Assembly (NCBI RefSeq): GCF_003807585.1
Contig: NZ_RMBX01000001.1
Coordinates: 62,001 to 126,000, forward strand
DNA: 64,000 nucleotides
Reading direction: 5' to 3'
Source of the DNA: Chitinophaga barathri
GTDB lineage: Bacteria; Bacteroidota; Bacteroidia; Chitinophagales; Chitinophagaceae
The translations under genes were made by a program, and so were the position numbers. The notes beneath the pieces are model-generated. The model searched no databases, was not told where the DNA came from, and saw only the letters and a list, made by a program, of their open reading frames with translations. Of this stretch, positions 55,921-64,000 are shown one piece after another. Positions within the stretch are counted from its first letter, which is position 1. Every line of letters begins with the position of its first letter.

Positions 55921-56523
55921 TTAAAAGAGATTCCCTTGAACTTTTGTGCCTGCGTGTTTGGGGGACTTTGGATTAGTCAAAACCAACCCACCCCAATTTG
56001 TTAGTTTGCTTATTGGTATGGAGTAAGCTATTGTAACAAAAGCGCGACGGTATTCGGGGCTCAATGTCCCAAGTTCCAAGCCTAATCCAAGTTGGAAATC
56101 TAATACCTGCACACCAATAGTCGGTGCAAAGATACTTCTGGTAATGCCATCATTATTATTCTGAGAAAAAAGAACACCCAATGAAAAGCCTATATAATTT
56201 GTAAACCGAGTTTCCAAGTCTCCTTCATTTTCATCTTCTTCTTTAGTGGCGAAGGGTTTAATCGATGTCACTTTAATTTTACCGAAATTAAAAGAAATAC
56301 CAGCGCCGGCTGAATTAAAATATTCTATACTTCCTACAGATTTATTGTCTGCAGGTTCTTCTTTGAACATATTAAACCGTATGGCTGGTAATGCAACATT
56401 CGAATTTAGCACCCACCCTCTATATTCAATGATGTGATCAGTTTCCTTTATTATTTTACCTTGGGAAAGAGAATTAAATACAAAAGTGACCATTGACAAT
56501 ATGGTCAGAAAAATGCATTTCAT
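55921..56523 (-). CDS. Secreted protein of unknown function, 200 residues
   Basis: I chose ATG at 56523, which gives a signal peptide (MKCIFLTILSMVTFVFNSLSQG); the frame is open upstream to 56676 but without one. The mature part is strand-rich with an acidic loop (TKEEDENEGDLETRF) and segments such as YIGFSLGVLFSQN and VLDFQLGLGLELG, which suggest a small membrane-associated barrel or lipocalin-like protein. No family is recognised. It is convergent with the protease gene inside the island. Confidence 0.6.
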   Translation of the reverse strand: MKCIFLTILSMVTFVFNSLSQGKIIKETDHIIEYRGWVLNSNVALPAIRFNMFKEEPADNKSVGSIEYFNSAGAGISFNFGKIKVTSIKPFATKEEDENEGDLETRFTNYIGFSLGVLFSQNNNDGITRSIFAPTIGVQVLDFQLGLGLELGTLSPEYRRAFVTIAYSIPISKLTNWGGLVLTNPKSPKHAGTKVQGNLF

Positions 56524-56728
56524 AGTGTTGGGATTTTTGTTGAGGTTATATAAGTGATTTACTGTCTTAGATATTATGAAGTTAATTATAAATAATCGAA
56601 CAGTTGTGAGTGGTAGCCCAAATAACACGAGAATCAACGGGGCGTTTCCCTCTGCCGGAATATCAACCTTCACCAAAATAATTTAACTTCACTAAATTAA
56701 GTTCTTTAACACCTTTGCATCCGGATTT

Positions 56729-56748
56729 TTGTGCAAACTTTGTGCAAA
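56729..56748. repeat. Two 9-bp direct repeats near the island end
   Basis: TTGTGCAAA occurs at 56729-56737 and 56740-56748, spaced by CT, about 45 bp inside the tRNA-side junction. The position and form would suit arm-type integrase binding sites, which is an inference only. Confidence 0.5.
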
Positions 56749-56749
56749 T

Positions 56750-56776
56750 ACAAAAGGCCCGCTTTCGCGAGCCTTC
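56750..56776 (-). terminator. Terminator downstream of tRNA-Leu
   Basis: On the minus strand AAGGCTCGC pairs with GCGGGCCTT (one G-U pair) around a GAAA loop and is followed by TTGTATTT. It lies about 22 bp after the tRNA 3' end, inside the island. Confidence 0.7.
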
Positions 56777-56797
56777 ATAAGAAATTGAAAATCACCG

Positions 56798-56881
56798 TGC
56801 CCAGAACAGGAATCGAACCTGCACTCCGTTGCCGAAACAAGATTTTGAGTCTAGCGCGTCTACCAATTCCGCCATCTGGGC
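56798..56881 (-). tRNA. tRNA-Leu (anticodon CAA)
   Basis: 84 bases without encoded CCA. The acceptor stem pairs GCCCAGA with TCTGGGC. The D-arm region GGCGGAATTGGTAGACGC and the T-arm GGTTCGATTCC are conserved, and the anticodon loop reads CTCAAAA with CAA in the middle. A long variable arm, as expected for class II leucine tRNA, separates anticodon and T stems. The 3' part is duplicated at 53185-53240 by island insertion, and this copy remains complete. Confidence 0.95.
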
Positions 56882-56894
56882 AATCGCTTTCAGG

Positions 56895-57230
56895 CTAGGA
56901 AACCTGATCGCGGGATGCAAATGTAGATAATCTCTCCATAATCCGCAAACAATATTTTTGTTTCACATAGTACTCCTTCAGCAGCGTTACCTGCCCCAGG
57001 GAGGCCTTACCACGGGCATAAGCCTGGATGTCTTCGGACACCTCCAGGAACTGGCGCCCCATCAGCTCATGTACTTGTTTTTCAAACTGCGCCCGCTCTT
57101 CCGCCGAAGCCGCCATTTCCAGCTCCAGCAACCGCTCGGTCAGCGCCAGCATTTCCATTTTGAATAACTCGGGCAGCGGGAAATTCTCCCCGGGCTCCAG
57201 TATTCCTTTCAATTGATCCAGGTACTCCAT
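56895..57230 (-). CDS. Hypothetical helical protein, 111 residues
   Basis: I do not recognise a family. The sequence is almost entirely helical and charged (MLALTERLLELEMAASAEER, then QVHELMGRQFLEVSEDI), a small soluble, possibly oligomeric protein. It lies 13 bp upstream of tRNA-Leu on the same strand, so the two may share a transcript. It is divergent from the dehydrogenase gene at 57298 across a 67-bp promoter region. Confidence 0.65.
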   Translation of the reverse strand: MEYLDQLKGILEPGENFPLPELFKMEMLALTERLLELEMAASAEERAQFEKQVHELMGRQFLEVSEDIQAYARGKASLGQVTLLKEYYVKQKYCLRIMERLSTFASRDQVS

Positions 57231-57297
57231 CTTATTTTGCTAAAATGCAAATTTACAGTAATGTTGCAGCATTCAGTTGACATACCCAAAAACAATC

Positions 57298-58527
57298 ATG
57301 GCATCACTACACATAGGGCTCATCAGGGAAGAGAAAATACCGCTGGACAACCGCGTTGCATTCACACCGCTGCAATGCCAATGGATCATGAACAATTACC
57401 CGGACGTGCAGATCACCGTGCAGCCCTCACCCCACCGCTGTTACAAAGACGCTGAGTATCTTGCCGCAGGCATCCCTCTCGCGGAGGACCTCTCCCATTG
57501 CAACATCCTGCTGGGCATCAAGGAAGTACCGGTGGACAAGCTCATCCCCCATAAAACATACCTCTTTTTCTCCCATACCAAAAAGCTCCAGCCGCAAAAC
57601 CAGGCCATGCTGAAAGCTATCGTAGACAAAGGTATCACCCTCATAGACTACGAATGCCTCGTGCATACGGACGGCCAGCGTATCCTCGGCTTCGGCTTCT
57701 TCGCCGGAGTAGTGGGCGCGCACAACGGCCTGTTGGAATACGGCCGGCGCACCGGCTTGTTTGACTTCAAGCGCGTACACGAATGCCACGATTTCCAGGA
57801 GCTGATCACCCATTACTTTGGCGTAAAACTGCCGCCCGTAAAGATCGTCACCACCGGCTCCGGAAGGGTCACTGCCGGTATCCTCGAAGTAATGGGCCTG
57901 CTCGGCATCAAATACATCCCGCCGGAAGAATTCCTGATCAACAGCTACGAATACCCGGTATATACCCAGCTCAAAGCCGGCGAACTGTACCTCCGCCGGT
58001 CGGACAAGACTTACAGCCGCGAAGACTTTCACGCTCATCCCGAGCTGTACGACTGCAAGTTCCTCCCTTACGTCACCTGCAGCGACATCCTCATGAACGG
58101 TATTTACTGGGATAAAAAGATAGAACCGCTCTTCACCTGGGAAGACCTTGCCAAAGAGAACTTCCGCATCAAAGTGATAGCCGATATCACAGATGACCAG
58201 AACGGCTCCATCCCCTGCAACCTGGGCGACGCCACCATCGAGAACCCGGCATACGGCGTAAACCGCAGCACAAGGAAGCGCACAGCCCCCTACGAAGACG
58301 GCTCCGTGACCATGATGGCTGTAGGCAACCTCCCCAACGAACTACCCCGCGACGCATCACAGTTCTTCGGGGATCACCTCATGAAATATATCTTCGACGA
58401 CCTGCTGAAAGGCAACAGCGAAATGATAGACAAAGCCACCATCACCCTGGGCGGGCAGCTTACAAAAAGATATGCCTATATGGAAGAGTATGCCAGGGGT
58501 GTGGTGAAAGAAACCGCCGTGAAATAA
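57298..58527 (+). CDS. Saccharopine / alanine dehydrogenase-like NAD(P)-dependent oxidoreductase
   Basis: 409 residues from ATG 57298. The N-terminal domain (HIGLIREEKIPLDNRVAFTPLQ, then HRCYKDAEYLAAGI) is the alanine dehydrogenase/transhydrogenase N-domain, also found in saccharopine dehydrogenases. VKIVTTGSGRVTAGILEVMG (about 181-200) is the nucleotide-binding segment, and ADITDDQNGSIPCNLGDATIEN matches the substrate region of the lysine-type enzymes. The likely reaction is NAD(P)-linked oxidative deamination or saccharopine cleavage in lysine metabolism. No partner lysine genes are adjacent. The in-frame TTG at 57277 is a less likely start. Confidence 0.8.
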   Translation: MASLHIGLIREEKIPLDNRVAFTPLQCQWIMNNYPDVQITVQPSPHRCYKDAEYLAAGIPLAEDLSHCNILLGIKEVPVDKLIPHKTYLFFSHTKKLQPQNQAMLKAIVDKGITLIDYECLVHTDGQRILGFGFFAGVVGAHNGLLEYGRRTGLFDFKRVHECHDFQELITHYFGVKLPPVKIVTTGSGRVTAGILEVMGLLGIKYIPPEEFLINSYEYPVYTQLKAGELYLRRSDKTYSREDFHAHPELYDCKFLPYVTCSDILMNGIYWDKKIEPLFTWEDLAKENFRIKVIADITDDQNGSIPCNLGDATIENPAYGVNRSTRKRTAPYEDGSVTMMAVGNLPNELPRDASQFFGDHLMKYIFDDLLKGNSEMIDKATITLGGQLTKRYAYMEEYARGVVKETAVK

Positions 58528-58634
58528 ACCGGCACGGCTATATTAATTCCCACAAATAACTATCTTGTGCGCAGCCCCCATAGCGTATCGTGCTGCCGGG
58601 CTGTGTTCAACATATAAACTCTTTATTGTCCCGT

Positions 58635-59777
58635 ATGAGATCCACCTGCTTCCAGGCCCTGCTGCTGCTTTGCTGCATCGCCTGCCATCGCCCGCAACCC
58701 CTGAATGTGATGTATCCCGCTCCCGGTGTGGACATTACCGATGAAGGAAACCACCTCCGTTTAGATGAAAAAGGAAAACATTTCACTTATGACGACCTCT
58801 TTGCAGGCGCCCGTTTCATCTGGCTCAAATCCATGGACCAGGACAGTATCGGGCTGATCAACGATATCCAGGTATACCAGCACAATTATTACCTCCTGGA
58901 CTACGGGCAGCAAAAACTCCTGTCATTCGACCCGGAAGGGAATCCACGCTTCACTTTGTCCGCTTCGGATACCGCCGGGGCAACACTGAAAAAGATCATG
59001 GGGTTCAGCATCAACACCAAAACCCGGACGTTGGAGGTATTTGACGGCGTAGCCAAAAAGGTCCTGAAATACAGTTTTGATGGCAAACCTGCCGGGGAAC
59101 TGGCTTTTCCGTATAACTACCGGGAGGTGGCCTGTAATGCGCAGGGGGAGTATATCGTATATGCGCCCGGCCTGCAAAATGAGCTGAATGGTAAAAGATC
59201 CGGCGCGGCCGTTTTCAGCGTGAAGGAAGACGGGACATTCGGCCGGGAGATGATGGACTTGCAAACGGACTTCCCCATCGAATATTTCCCTTCAAACTGC
59301 CTCAGCGGCTTTGGCGACAGCATCACGCTGGTATCCAACTATGCTACCGCCGCATTTCGCTTCCACGGCGATAAGATAACCCGCGCCTTTGATATTGATC
59401 ACGGCGAATACTGGTTCCGCTCACTGCACACAACGGGCGCCAGCGGGAGCAGCCTGGTACTGGACTATTCAAAAGAGGGAAAGGAAGGCCCCGTCTCCGC
59501 GCAGTGCCTGGTTTTGGAAGATGGGAAAAGGCTTTACACCGACAGTGTGATCAATAACTTTTTCCCTTTAGCAGTCGGGATCCCGGTCCATTTTTCATCC
59601 TCCTCCGCAATGACGGGCCTGCTGCCTGCAAAGGCCTTTGCCAGGATCGGTGACCCGGCCGGCGGCTGGACTGCCCGGTCCCCGCAGTACAATGATATAC
59701 TGGCCCGGGTGACTGATCTGCAACAACGGATCACAGACAACTCCGATGCGGTTATTATAGAGCTTCCGCTAAAATGA
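58635..59777 (+). CDS. 6-bladed beta-propeller lipoprotein
   Basis: 380 residues from ATG 58635, which puts a lipoprotein signal at the N-terminus (LLLLCCIAC, lipobox Cys near 18); the frame is open to 58590. The mature part has repeated propeller strands (IQVYQHNYYLLDYGQQKLLS, NTKTRTLEVFDGVAKKVLKY, EDGKRLYTDSVI), as in the Bacteroidota BF3164-like/6-bladed propeller family of unknown surface role. It is convergent with trmN6, with 4 bp between the stops. Confidence 0.8.
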   Translation: MRSTCFQALLLLCCIACHRPQPLNVMYPAPGVDITDEGNHLRLDEKGKHFTYDDLFAGARFIWLKSMDQDSIGLINDIQVYQHNYYLLDYGQQKLLSFDPEGNPRFTLSASDTAGATLKKIMGFSINTKTRTLEVFDGVAKKVLKYSFDGKPAGELAFPYNYREVACNAQGEYIVYAPGLQNELNGKRSGAAVFSVKEDGTFGREMMDLQTDFPIEYFPSNCLSGFGDSITLVSNYATAAFRFHGDKITRAFDIDHGEYWFRSLHTTGASGSSLVLDYSKEGKEGPVSAQCLVLEDGKRLYTDSVINNFFPLAVGIPVHFSSSSAMTGLLPAKAFARIGDPAGGWTARSPQYNDILARVTDLQQRITDNSDAVIIELPLK

Positions 59778-59781
59778 CCGC

Positions 59782-60489
59782 CTACAGGTATAAATAATAA
59801 TCTTTCAGCAAAGCCGTAAACTCCGGTGTGTATTGCCTGTGCGCATCGTACACCGCCATTTCGCGCACGTGTATCTCCCCTCCTTTCCCGAATATACCCA
59901 CAGCGCGAAAGAAGCCATGACCGGTCGTTTGCCGTACTTCCAGCAGTTCCTGTAAAGTATAACCCGCCGCTTCCGCCATCTCCCTGAAACGCTGAAACCC
60001 TTCATAGGGCAGCAATACGGAGAAACGGCCGCCGGGCGTCAGCAGGCGCCGGATGGCATGTAACAAAGCGGCGTAGTCCAGCGTGGTAGTGTGCATCGCT
60101 GTGTTCCTGCGGCTGTCAGGGCTTTTGAGATCGTTTTCGTAAAAGGGCGGGTTGGTGATGATAAAAGGATATTGTTCTCCGGGTTGGTAAGTTTGTACGT
60201 CCTGCTGAAGGGCCTTAAGACGGGTGGGCCAGGGTGAGGCCTCGAAGTTGCCTGCGGCTTGGCGGTACGCTGCTTCATCCAGTTCCAGTGCATCGATGGC
60301 CGCGGGACTTTGCTGCGCCAGCATGAGGCTCAGCAGGCCGGTGCCCGTGCCGATATCGAGGATGCGGGTTTCTTCTTTTACAAAAGCCGCCGTGAAAGCC
60401 CCCTGTATACAGGCGTCCGTGCATACTTTCATGGCGCTCCCCGCCTGCTGTACCGTGAATTGTTTGAACCGGAAGTAACTGTTGCCCAT
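59782..60489 (-). CDS. trmN6: tRNA1(Val) (adenine-37-N6)-methyltransferase
   Basis: 235 residues of the YfiC/TrmN6 family. The SAM-binding motif is ILDIGTGTGLLS (43-54), and the catalytic NPPF (113-116) identifies an N6-adenine methyltransferase. The N-terminus FRFKQFTVQQAGSAMKVCTD is the family hallmark. It methylates A37 of tRNA1(Val). The gene starts 6 bp after tsaD ends and belongs to the operon permease-tsaD-trmN6, which puts two tRNA-modifying enzymes together. Confidence 0.9.
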   Translation of the reverse strand: MGNSYFRFKQFTVQQAGSAMKVCTDACIQGAFTAAFVKEETRILDIGTGTGLLSLMLAQQSPAAIDALELDEAAYRQAAGNFEASPWPTRLKALQQDVQTYQPGEQYPFIITNPPFYENDLKSPDSRRNTAMHTTTLDYAALLHAIRRLLTPGGRFSVLLPYEGFQRFREMAEAAGYTLQELLEVRQTTGHGFFRAVGIFGKGGEIHVREMAVYDAHRQYTPEFTALLKDYYLYL

Positions 60490-60495
60490 GTGAAA

Positions 60496-61509
60496 TTATA
60501 TCGCGGAAAACGCTGCCCGTGCGGTAGGCACTGTGTCCAGCGGGCTGAATTCGCCCGCCAGGTATTTGTAATGCGCCGTCATGGCTATCATCGCCGCATT
60601 GTCCGTACAGTATTCGAATTTGGGAATGTATACGTTCCAGTTATGCTGTGCGCCGTAGGTTTCCAGCGCTTTGCGCAGCCCGGAGTTCGCGCTCACGCCG
60701 CCCGCGATGCAGATCTCGCTGATGCCGGTTTCTTTGGATGCTTTCACCAGTTTGTTCATCAGGATGGTCACGATGCGGAGCTGGATGGATGCGCAGATGT
60801 CCGCGATGTTCGCCTCCACAAAATCCGCCTGTTTGGCCCTGTTTTCCTGGAGGAAATACAGGATGGCCGTTTTAAGCCCGGAAAAGCTGAAGTTCAGCCC
60901 CGGTATCTGCGGCTCCGGGAAACGGAAACGGTCCGGATTCCCATCCCTGGCGTGTTTGTCCACCAAAGGCCCACCGGGATAGGGCAGCCCCAGCAGTTTG
61001 GCGCTTTTGTCAAAAGCCTCTCCCGCCGCGTCATCCATCGTTTCGCCGATCACGGTCATCTTCAGCGGGCTTTCGCACAATACGATCTGGGTATGCCCGC
61101 CGGACACCGTCAGGCAGAGGCAGGGAAACTGCGGTTGGGGATCATCAATAAAGTTAGCCAGCACATGCGCCTGCATATGGTGCACGCCTATCAGCGGCAC
61201 GTCCAGCGCCAGGGCCATGGATTTGGCAAAACAGCTGCCTACCAGCAAAGAGCCTATCAGGCCCGGGCTTTGTGTAAAAGCTACGGCGCTGAGGTCCGCA
61301 AGCTGCATATTGGCTTTTTTCAGGGCAAGGTCCACCACGGGTACAATGTTCTCCTGGTGCGCCCGGGAAGCAAGCTCCGGCACCACGCCGCCGTACTGTT
61401 CGTGTACGGCCTGGCCTGCTATGACGTTCGACAATACCTTCCCGTCCGCGATCACCGCGGCGCTGGTATCGTCACATGAAGATTCGATGGCTAAAATATT
61501 GACCGGCAT
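60496..61509 (-). CDS. tsaD: tRNA N6-adenosine threonylcarbamoyltransferase TsaD
   Basis: 337 residues. ILAIESSCDDTSAAV opens the ASKHA fold, VHHMQAH (109-115) holds the metal-binding histidines, and SGGHTQIVL and the IAGGVSANSGLR segment bind nucleotide. TsaD transfers the threonylcarbamoyl group to A37 of ANN-decoding tRNAs with TsaB and TsaE. It lies between the ABC permease gene (17 bp upstream) and trmN6 (6 bp downstream). It is an essential core gene and looks complete. Confidence 0.97.
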   Translation of the reverse strand: MPVNILAIESSCDDTSAAVIADGKVLSNVIAGQAVHEQYGGVVPELASRAHQENIVPVVDLALKKANMQLADLSAVAFTQSPGLIGSLLVGSCFAKSMALALDVPLIGVHHMQAHVLANFIDDPQPQFPCLCLTVSGGHTQIVLCESPLKMTVIGETMDDAAGEAFDKSAKLLGLPYPGGPLVDKHARDGNPDRFRFPEPQIPGLNFSFSGLKTAILYFLQENRAKQADFVEANIADICASIQLRIVTILMNKLVKASKETGISEICIAGGVSANSGLRKALETYGAQHNWNVYIPKFEYCTDNAAMIAMTAHYKYLAGEFSPLDTVPTARAAFSAI

Positions 61510-61526
61510 AAGGCCGCAAAGTTACA

Positions 61527-62777
61527 CTAATTGCTGCGTATCGCAACCACCGGATCCAGCCGGCTGGCGGAGAAGGCGGGTATAAACCCTGCAATTACGC
61601 CCACCACGCCTGATATAGAGAATCCGAGGATGATATTCCAGGGAGACATGGCTATCTGAAAACTGGCAAACATGTTTTGGGCAATCAGCGTGCCGATGAA
61701 TACAAACAGCAGCCCAAGCCCGCCGCCGATCATACTCAGCAAAACGGATTCCATCAGGAATTCCAGCAGGATAATGCCCGGCCTGGCGCCAATGGCCTTT
61801 TTCAGACCAATGATGTTCGTCCTTTCTTTTACGGTCACAAACATGATGTTCGCAATGCCAAAACACCCTACCAGCAAAGAAAAGAAGGCTATTATAAAGC
61901 CGCCGAGATTGATAGCGCCGAAGACGCTTTCCAACTCTTTCTGGGCCGTGGTGATCTCGTTCAGTGCAAAATCGTTTTCCTGCGTGGGTTTCAGCCGGTG
62001 AATGGCCCGCATGGCGCCGGTCAGTTCGTCTTTCAGCTGGCCAATGGCAATTCCCGGTTTGGCCTTGACCATGATCCAGGGATCGGCAAAACGCCGCTCG
62101 TCGATGATGGTCCTGGCGAATGTATACGGCAGTATAAATGTATTGTCGTTGATAACGCCCCCCATCAGGCTTTCTCCTTTCCGCTTCAGCACGCCTATCA
62201 CCCGCGTGTTCCGCCCGCCGATCCGCACTACTTTGCCAACGGAGGCCTCGGGGGTGTAAAACAGGCCTTCCCAAATGTTCGCACCCAGTATCACCGTATT
62301 GGAGCCGTTCGTCAGCTCCGTGGGGCTGAAATACCGGCCAGCCGCCAGGTCCACCGGCTGCAGTTTTTCAAGATCCGCCGTGGTGGCCAGCATCTCCACA
62401 TTCTCCATATAGTCGGAGCCATATTCCACTTTCCTGCCGCCGGAACTGAAAAGGAACGTGACCGCATCGGCGGACTGTACTTTTTCTTTAACGGCTTTGA
62501 GCTCTGAATATTTAGGCTCAGGGCGGTTCATATATCGCCACCATTCCCCATCTCCGTCCCATGGCCATTTCTGGAGAAATATCACGTTGTTGCCCAGTGT
62601 GTTCAGATCTTTCCTGATATTGGATTCCATACTGCCCGTAACGGTCAGCACGGCGATAATGCAGAATATACCGATAGTAATGCCCAGTAAGGACAGGAAA
62701 GTACGGAGCTTGTTCACCCGCAGCTCCTGCAGGGCCATTTTGAAGCTGCTCCAAAGAATTTTAAGGGTAGATAGCAT
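61527..62777 (-). CDS. ABC transporter permease, MacB/FtsX type
   Basis: 416 residues. One helix near 20-45, a periplasmic MacB_PCD domain (about 50-270) and three C-terminal helices (about 290-315, 335-365, 380-405) with the conserved KKAIGARPGIILLEFLMES segment give the FtsX-like layout. Such permeases drive mechanotransmission or export of peptides, lipoproteins or drugs with a separate ATPase. No ATPase or membrane-fusion gene is adjacent, so the partner must be elsewhere. It is the first gene of the tsaD-trmN6 operon. Confidence 0.9.
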   Translation of the reverse strand: MLSTLKILWSSFKMALQELRVNKLRTFLSLLGITIGIFCIIAVLTVTGSMESNIRKDLNTLGNNVIFLQKWPWDGDGEWWRYMNRPEPKYSELKAVKEKVQSADAVTFLFSSGGRKVEYGSDYMENVEMLATTADLEKLQPVDLAAGRYFSPTELTNGSNTVILGANIWEGLFYTPEASVGKVVRIGGRNTRVIGVLKRKGESLMGGVINDNTFILPYTFARTIIDERRFADPWIMVKAKPGIAIGQLKDELTGAMRAIHRLKPTQENDFALNEITTAQKELESVFGAINLGGFIIAFFSLLVGCFGIANIMFVTVKERTNIIGLKKAIGARPGIILLEFLMESVLLSMIGGGLGLLFVFIGTLIAQNMFASFQIAMSPWNIILGFSISGVVGVIAGFIPAFSASRLDPVVAIRSN

Positions 62778-62960
62778 GATCCAAATTTAGCATATTATAC
62801 AATGCGGCCAATGGCATTATTACCGGTGGCCACATTCCCGGTTTTCCGGGAAAAAAGGGATTTGGGCTAAGAATCATGGCCGCCATCCGGGTTTAAGGAA
62901 AAAAGGGGGCATGCCCGTGAAGTAGCATTCCAACTATCCGGGGTTTTCGGAGAAAAATGT

Positions 62961-62968
62961 ACCTTTGC
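62961..62968 (+). promoter_or_regulatory. Bacteroidota -7 promoter element of prfC
   Basis: TACCTTTG fits the TAnnTTTG consensus exactly. Its end is 9 bp before the start codon at 62978, which implies a very short or absent 5' leader. No clear -33 TTTG is seen; TTTT lies at about the right distance. Confidence 0.55.
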
Positions 62969-62977
62969 AGCCATTTA

Positions 62978-64000
62978 TGACAAAATATCTTAACGAGATC
63001 AGCAAAAGGAAATCCTTTGCGATCATTGCCCACCCTGATGCCGGTAAGACCACCCTTACGGAGAAATTCCTCCTGTTCGGCGGCGCTATCCAGACGGCCG
63101 GTGCGGTAAAGTCCAACAAGATCAAAAAACACACTACCTCCGACTTCATGGAGATCGAACGGCAGCGCGGTATCTCCGTAGCCACCTCCGTGATGACCTT
63201 CGAATACAGGGACATCCTCGTGAACCTCCTCGATACCCCCGGTCACAAGGACTTTGCCGAAGATACCTACCGTACCCTCACCGCCGTGGACAGCGTTGTG
63301 CTGGTGATCGACTGTGTGAAAGGGGTGGAAGAACAAACCAAAAAACTGATGGAGGTGTGCCGTATGCGTGATACGCCGGTGATCATTTTCGTGAATAAAC
63401 TGGACCGTGACGGCAAAAATCCGTTCGACCTGCTGGACGAGCTGGAGGAACTGCTCAACATCCGCGTACGCCCCCTCAGCTGGCCTATCAACGGCGGCAA
63501 GGACTTCAAGGGCGTATACAACCTGTACGATAAAAGTTTCGTGTCTTTCGCGGCCAACCGCAAAGCCACCGATGAAGATATCCTGCCGATGGCGGACCTC
63601 AGCAGCCCCGAGGTGGACGAACTGTTCAACGCACAGGACGCCGCCCAGCTGCGCAACGACGTGGAACTGATCGAAGGCGTGTACGACGAGTTCGACAAAC
63701 AGCCCTACCTGGAAGGCAAGCTGGCGCCCGTGTTCTTCGGCAGCGCCGTGAACAACTTCGGGGTAAAAGACCTGCTGGATACCTTCGTGGAGATCGCCCC
63801 CATCCCGCGCGACCGCGAATCCAGTACCCGCCTGGTGCAGGTGGAGGAAGATAAATTCTCCGGGTTTGTGTTCAAGATCCATGCAAACCTCGATCCCCGC
63901 CACCGTGACCGTATCGCGTTCCTGCGCGTATGCTCCGGGAAGTTCGAGCGTAATAAATTTTACCATCACGTACGCCTGGACAAAGACGTGCGTTTTGCCA
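62978..64000 (+). CDS. prfC: Peptide chain release factor 3 (partial, 3' end outside window)
   Basis: The first 341 residues of an RF3 GTPase. The G motifs are [13 protein letters not shown] (G1, about 18-30), [16 protein letters not shown] (G2), DTPGHKDF (G3), and [10 protein letters not shown] (G4). RF3 releases RF1/RF2 from the ribosome after termination. The motif RQRGISV and the domain II segment ([19 protein letters not shown]) distinguish it from EF-G. I chose ATG at 62978, directly after a TACCTTTG promoter element. Confidence 0.95.

Larger units (their letters stand above)
53185..56849. mobile_element. Small genomic island flanked by tRNA-Leu 3'-end duplication
   Basis: A 56-bp sequence occurs identically at 53185-53240 and 56794-56849, the second copy being inside an intact tRNA-Leu gene on the minus strand. 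The copies cover the tRNA from the anticodon loop to the 3' end, the usual target of tyrosine-recombinase islands. The DNA between them is clearly more AT-rich than both flanks and carries three genes (LpxR-like, subtilisin-like, small secreted protein) with no recognisable integrase, relaxase or phage gene. It is either a decayed island or one mobilised by an integrase elsewhere. Confidence 0.8.

Noticed and set aside
60259..61479. Plus-strand frame opposite tsaD and trmN6
   Set aside because: Both minus-strand genes are conserved core genes with all motifs, so the frame is a shadow.

Overview
The window looks like a chromosomal segment of a Bacteroidota bacterium, most likely a Chitinophaga-like member of the Chitinophagaceae. 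This is inferred from a TonB-dependent receptor with a carboxypeptidase-like N-terminal domain, a 6-bladed propeller lipoprotein, PepSY-TM and patatin membrane proteins of Bacteroidota type, a TAnnTTTG-type promoter element before prfC, weak Shine-Dalgarno sequences and moderately GC-rich coding. No rRNA, CRISPR array or complete insertion sequence was seen. There is one tRNA gene.

Layout. 1-5.7 kb: a truncated Gfo/Idh/MocA oxidoreductase faces away from a four-gene catabolic-looking operon (NRAMP-like transporter, SDR epimerase, DHDPS-family lyase, M20 amidohydrolase). The 478 bp between them holds three copies of a 22-bp operator-like motif. 5.7-7.4 kb: a CE7-type acetyl esterase, preceded by a second esterase gene wrecked by an internal deletion. 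8.2-10.7 kb: a NarL-type two-component system with two further small genes. 10.9-17.8 kb: unknown membrane, outer-membrane and GAF proteins, then a C-terminal scrap of a PRPP-synthetase-like gene on the other strand.

18.1-35.0 kb: a large block of uncharacterised genes on the plus strand. It holds a 142-residue protein, a ComEC-like metallo-beta-lactamase-fold protein, a DUF6603-like 1432-residue protein, and giants of 720, 1348 and 1512 residues, the last carrying a 13-blade YVTN propeller region. Spacing of -4 to 30 bp between the large genes and a single strong terminator at the end argue for one transcript. None of the giants has an evident signal peptide. This is the best candidate for an undescribed system in the window.

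35.0-53.1 kb: ordinary accessory and housekeeping genes (PepSY-TM protein, arginase family, VOC, RidA-like, M15 peptidase, a giant TraB/GumN protein, membrane patatin, RluA-type pseudouridine synthase, TonB receptor), with a low-complexity TACTAC-rich repeat patch at 35.05-35.30 kb. 53.2-56.85 kb: a small AT-rich island bounded by a perfect 56-bp duplication of the 3' portion of tRNA-Leu(CAA). It carries an LpxR-like lipid A deacylase, a subtilisin-like protease and a small secreted protein, but no recognisable integrase. 56.9-64.0 kb: core genes, including a saccharopine/alanine-dehydrogenase-like protein, trmN6-tsaD-ABC permease in one operon, and the start of prfC.
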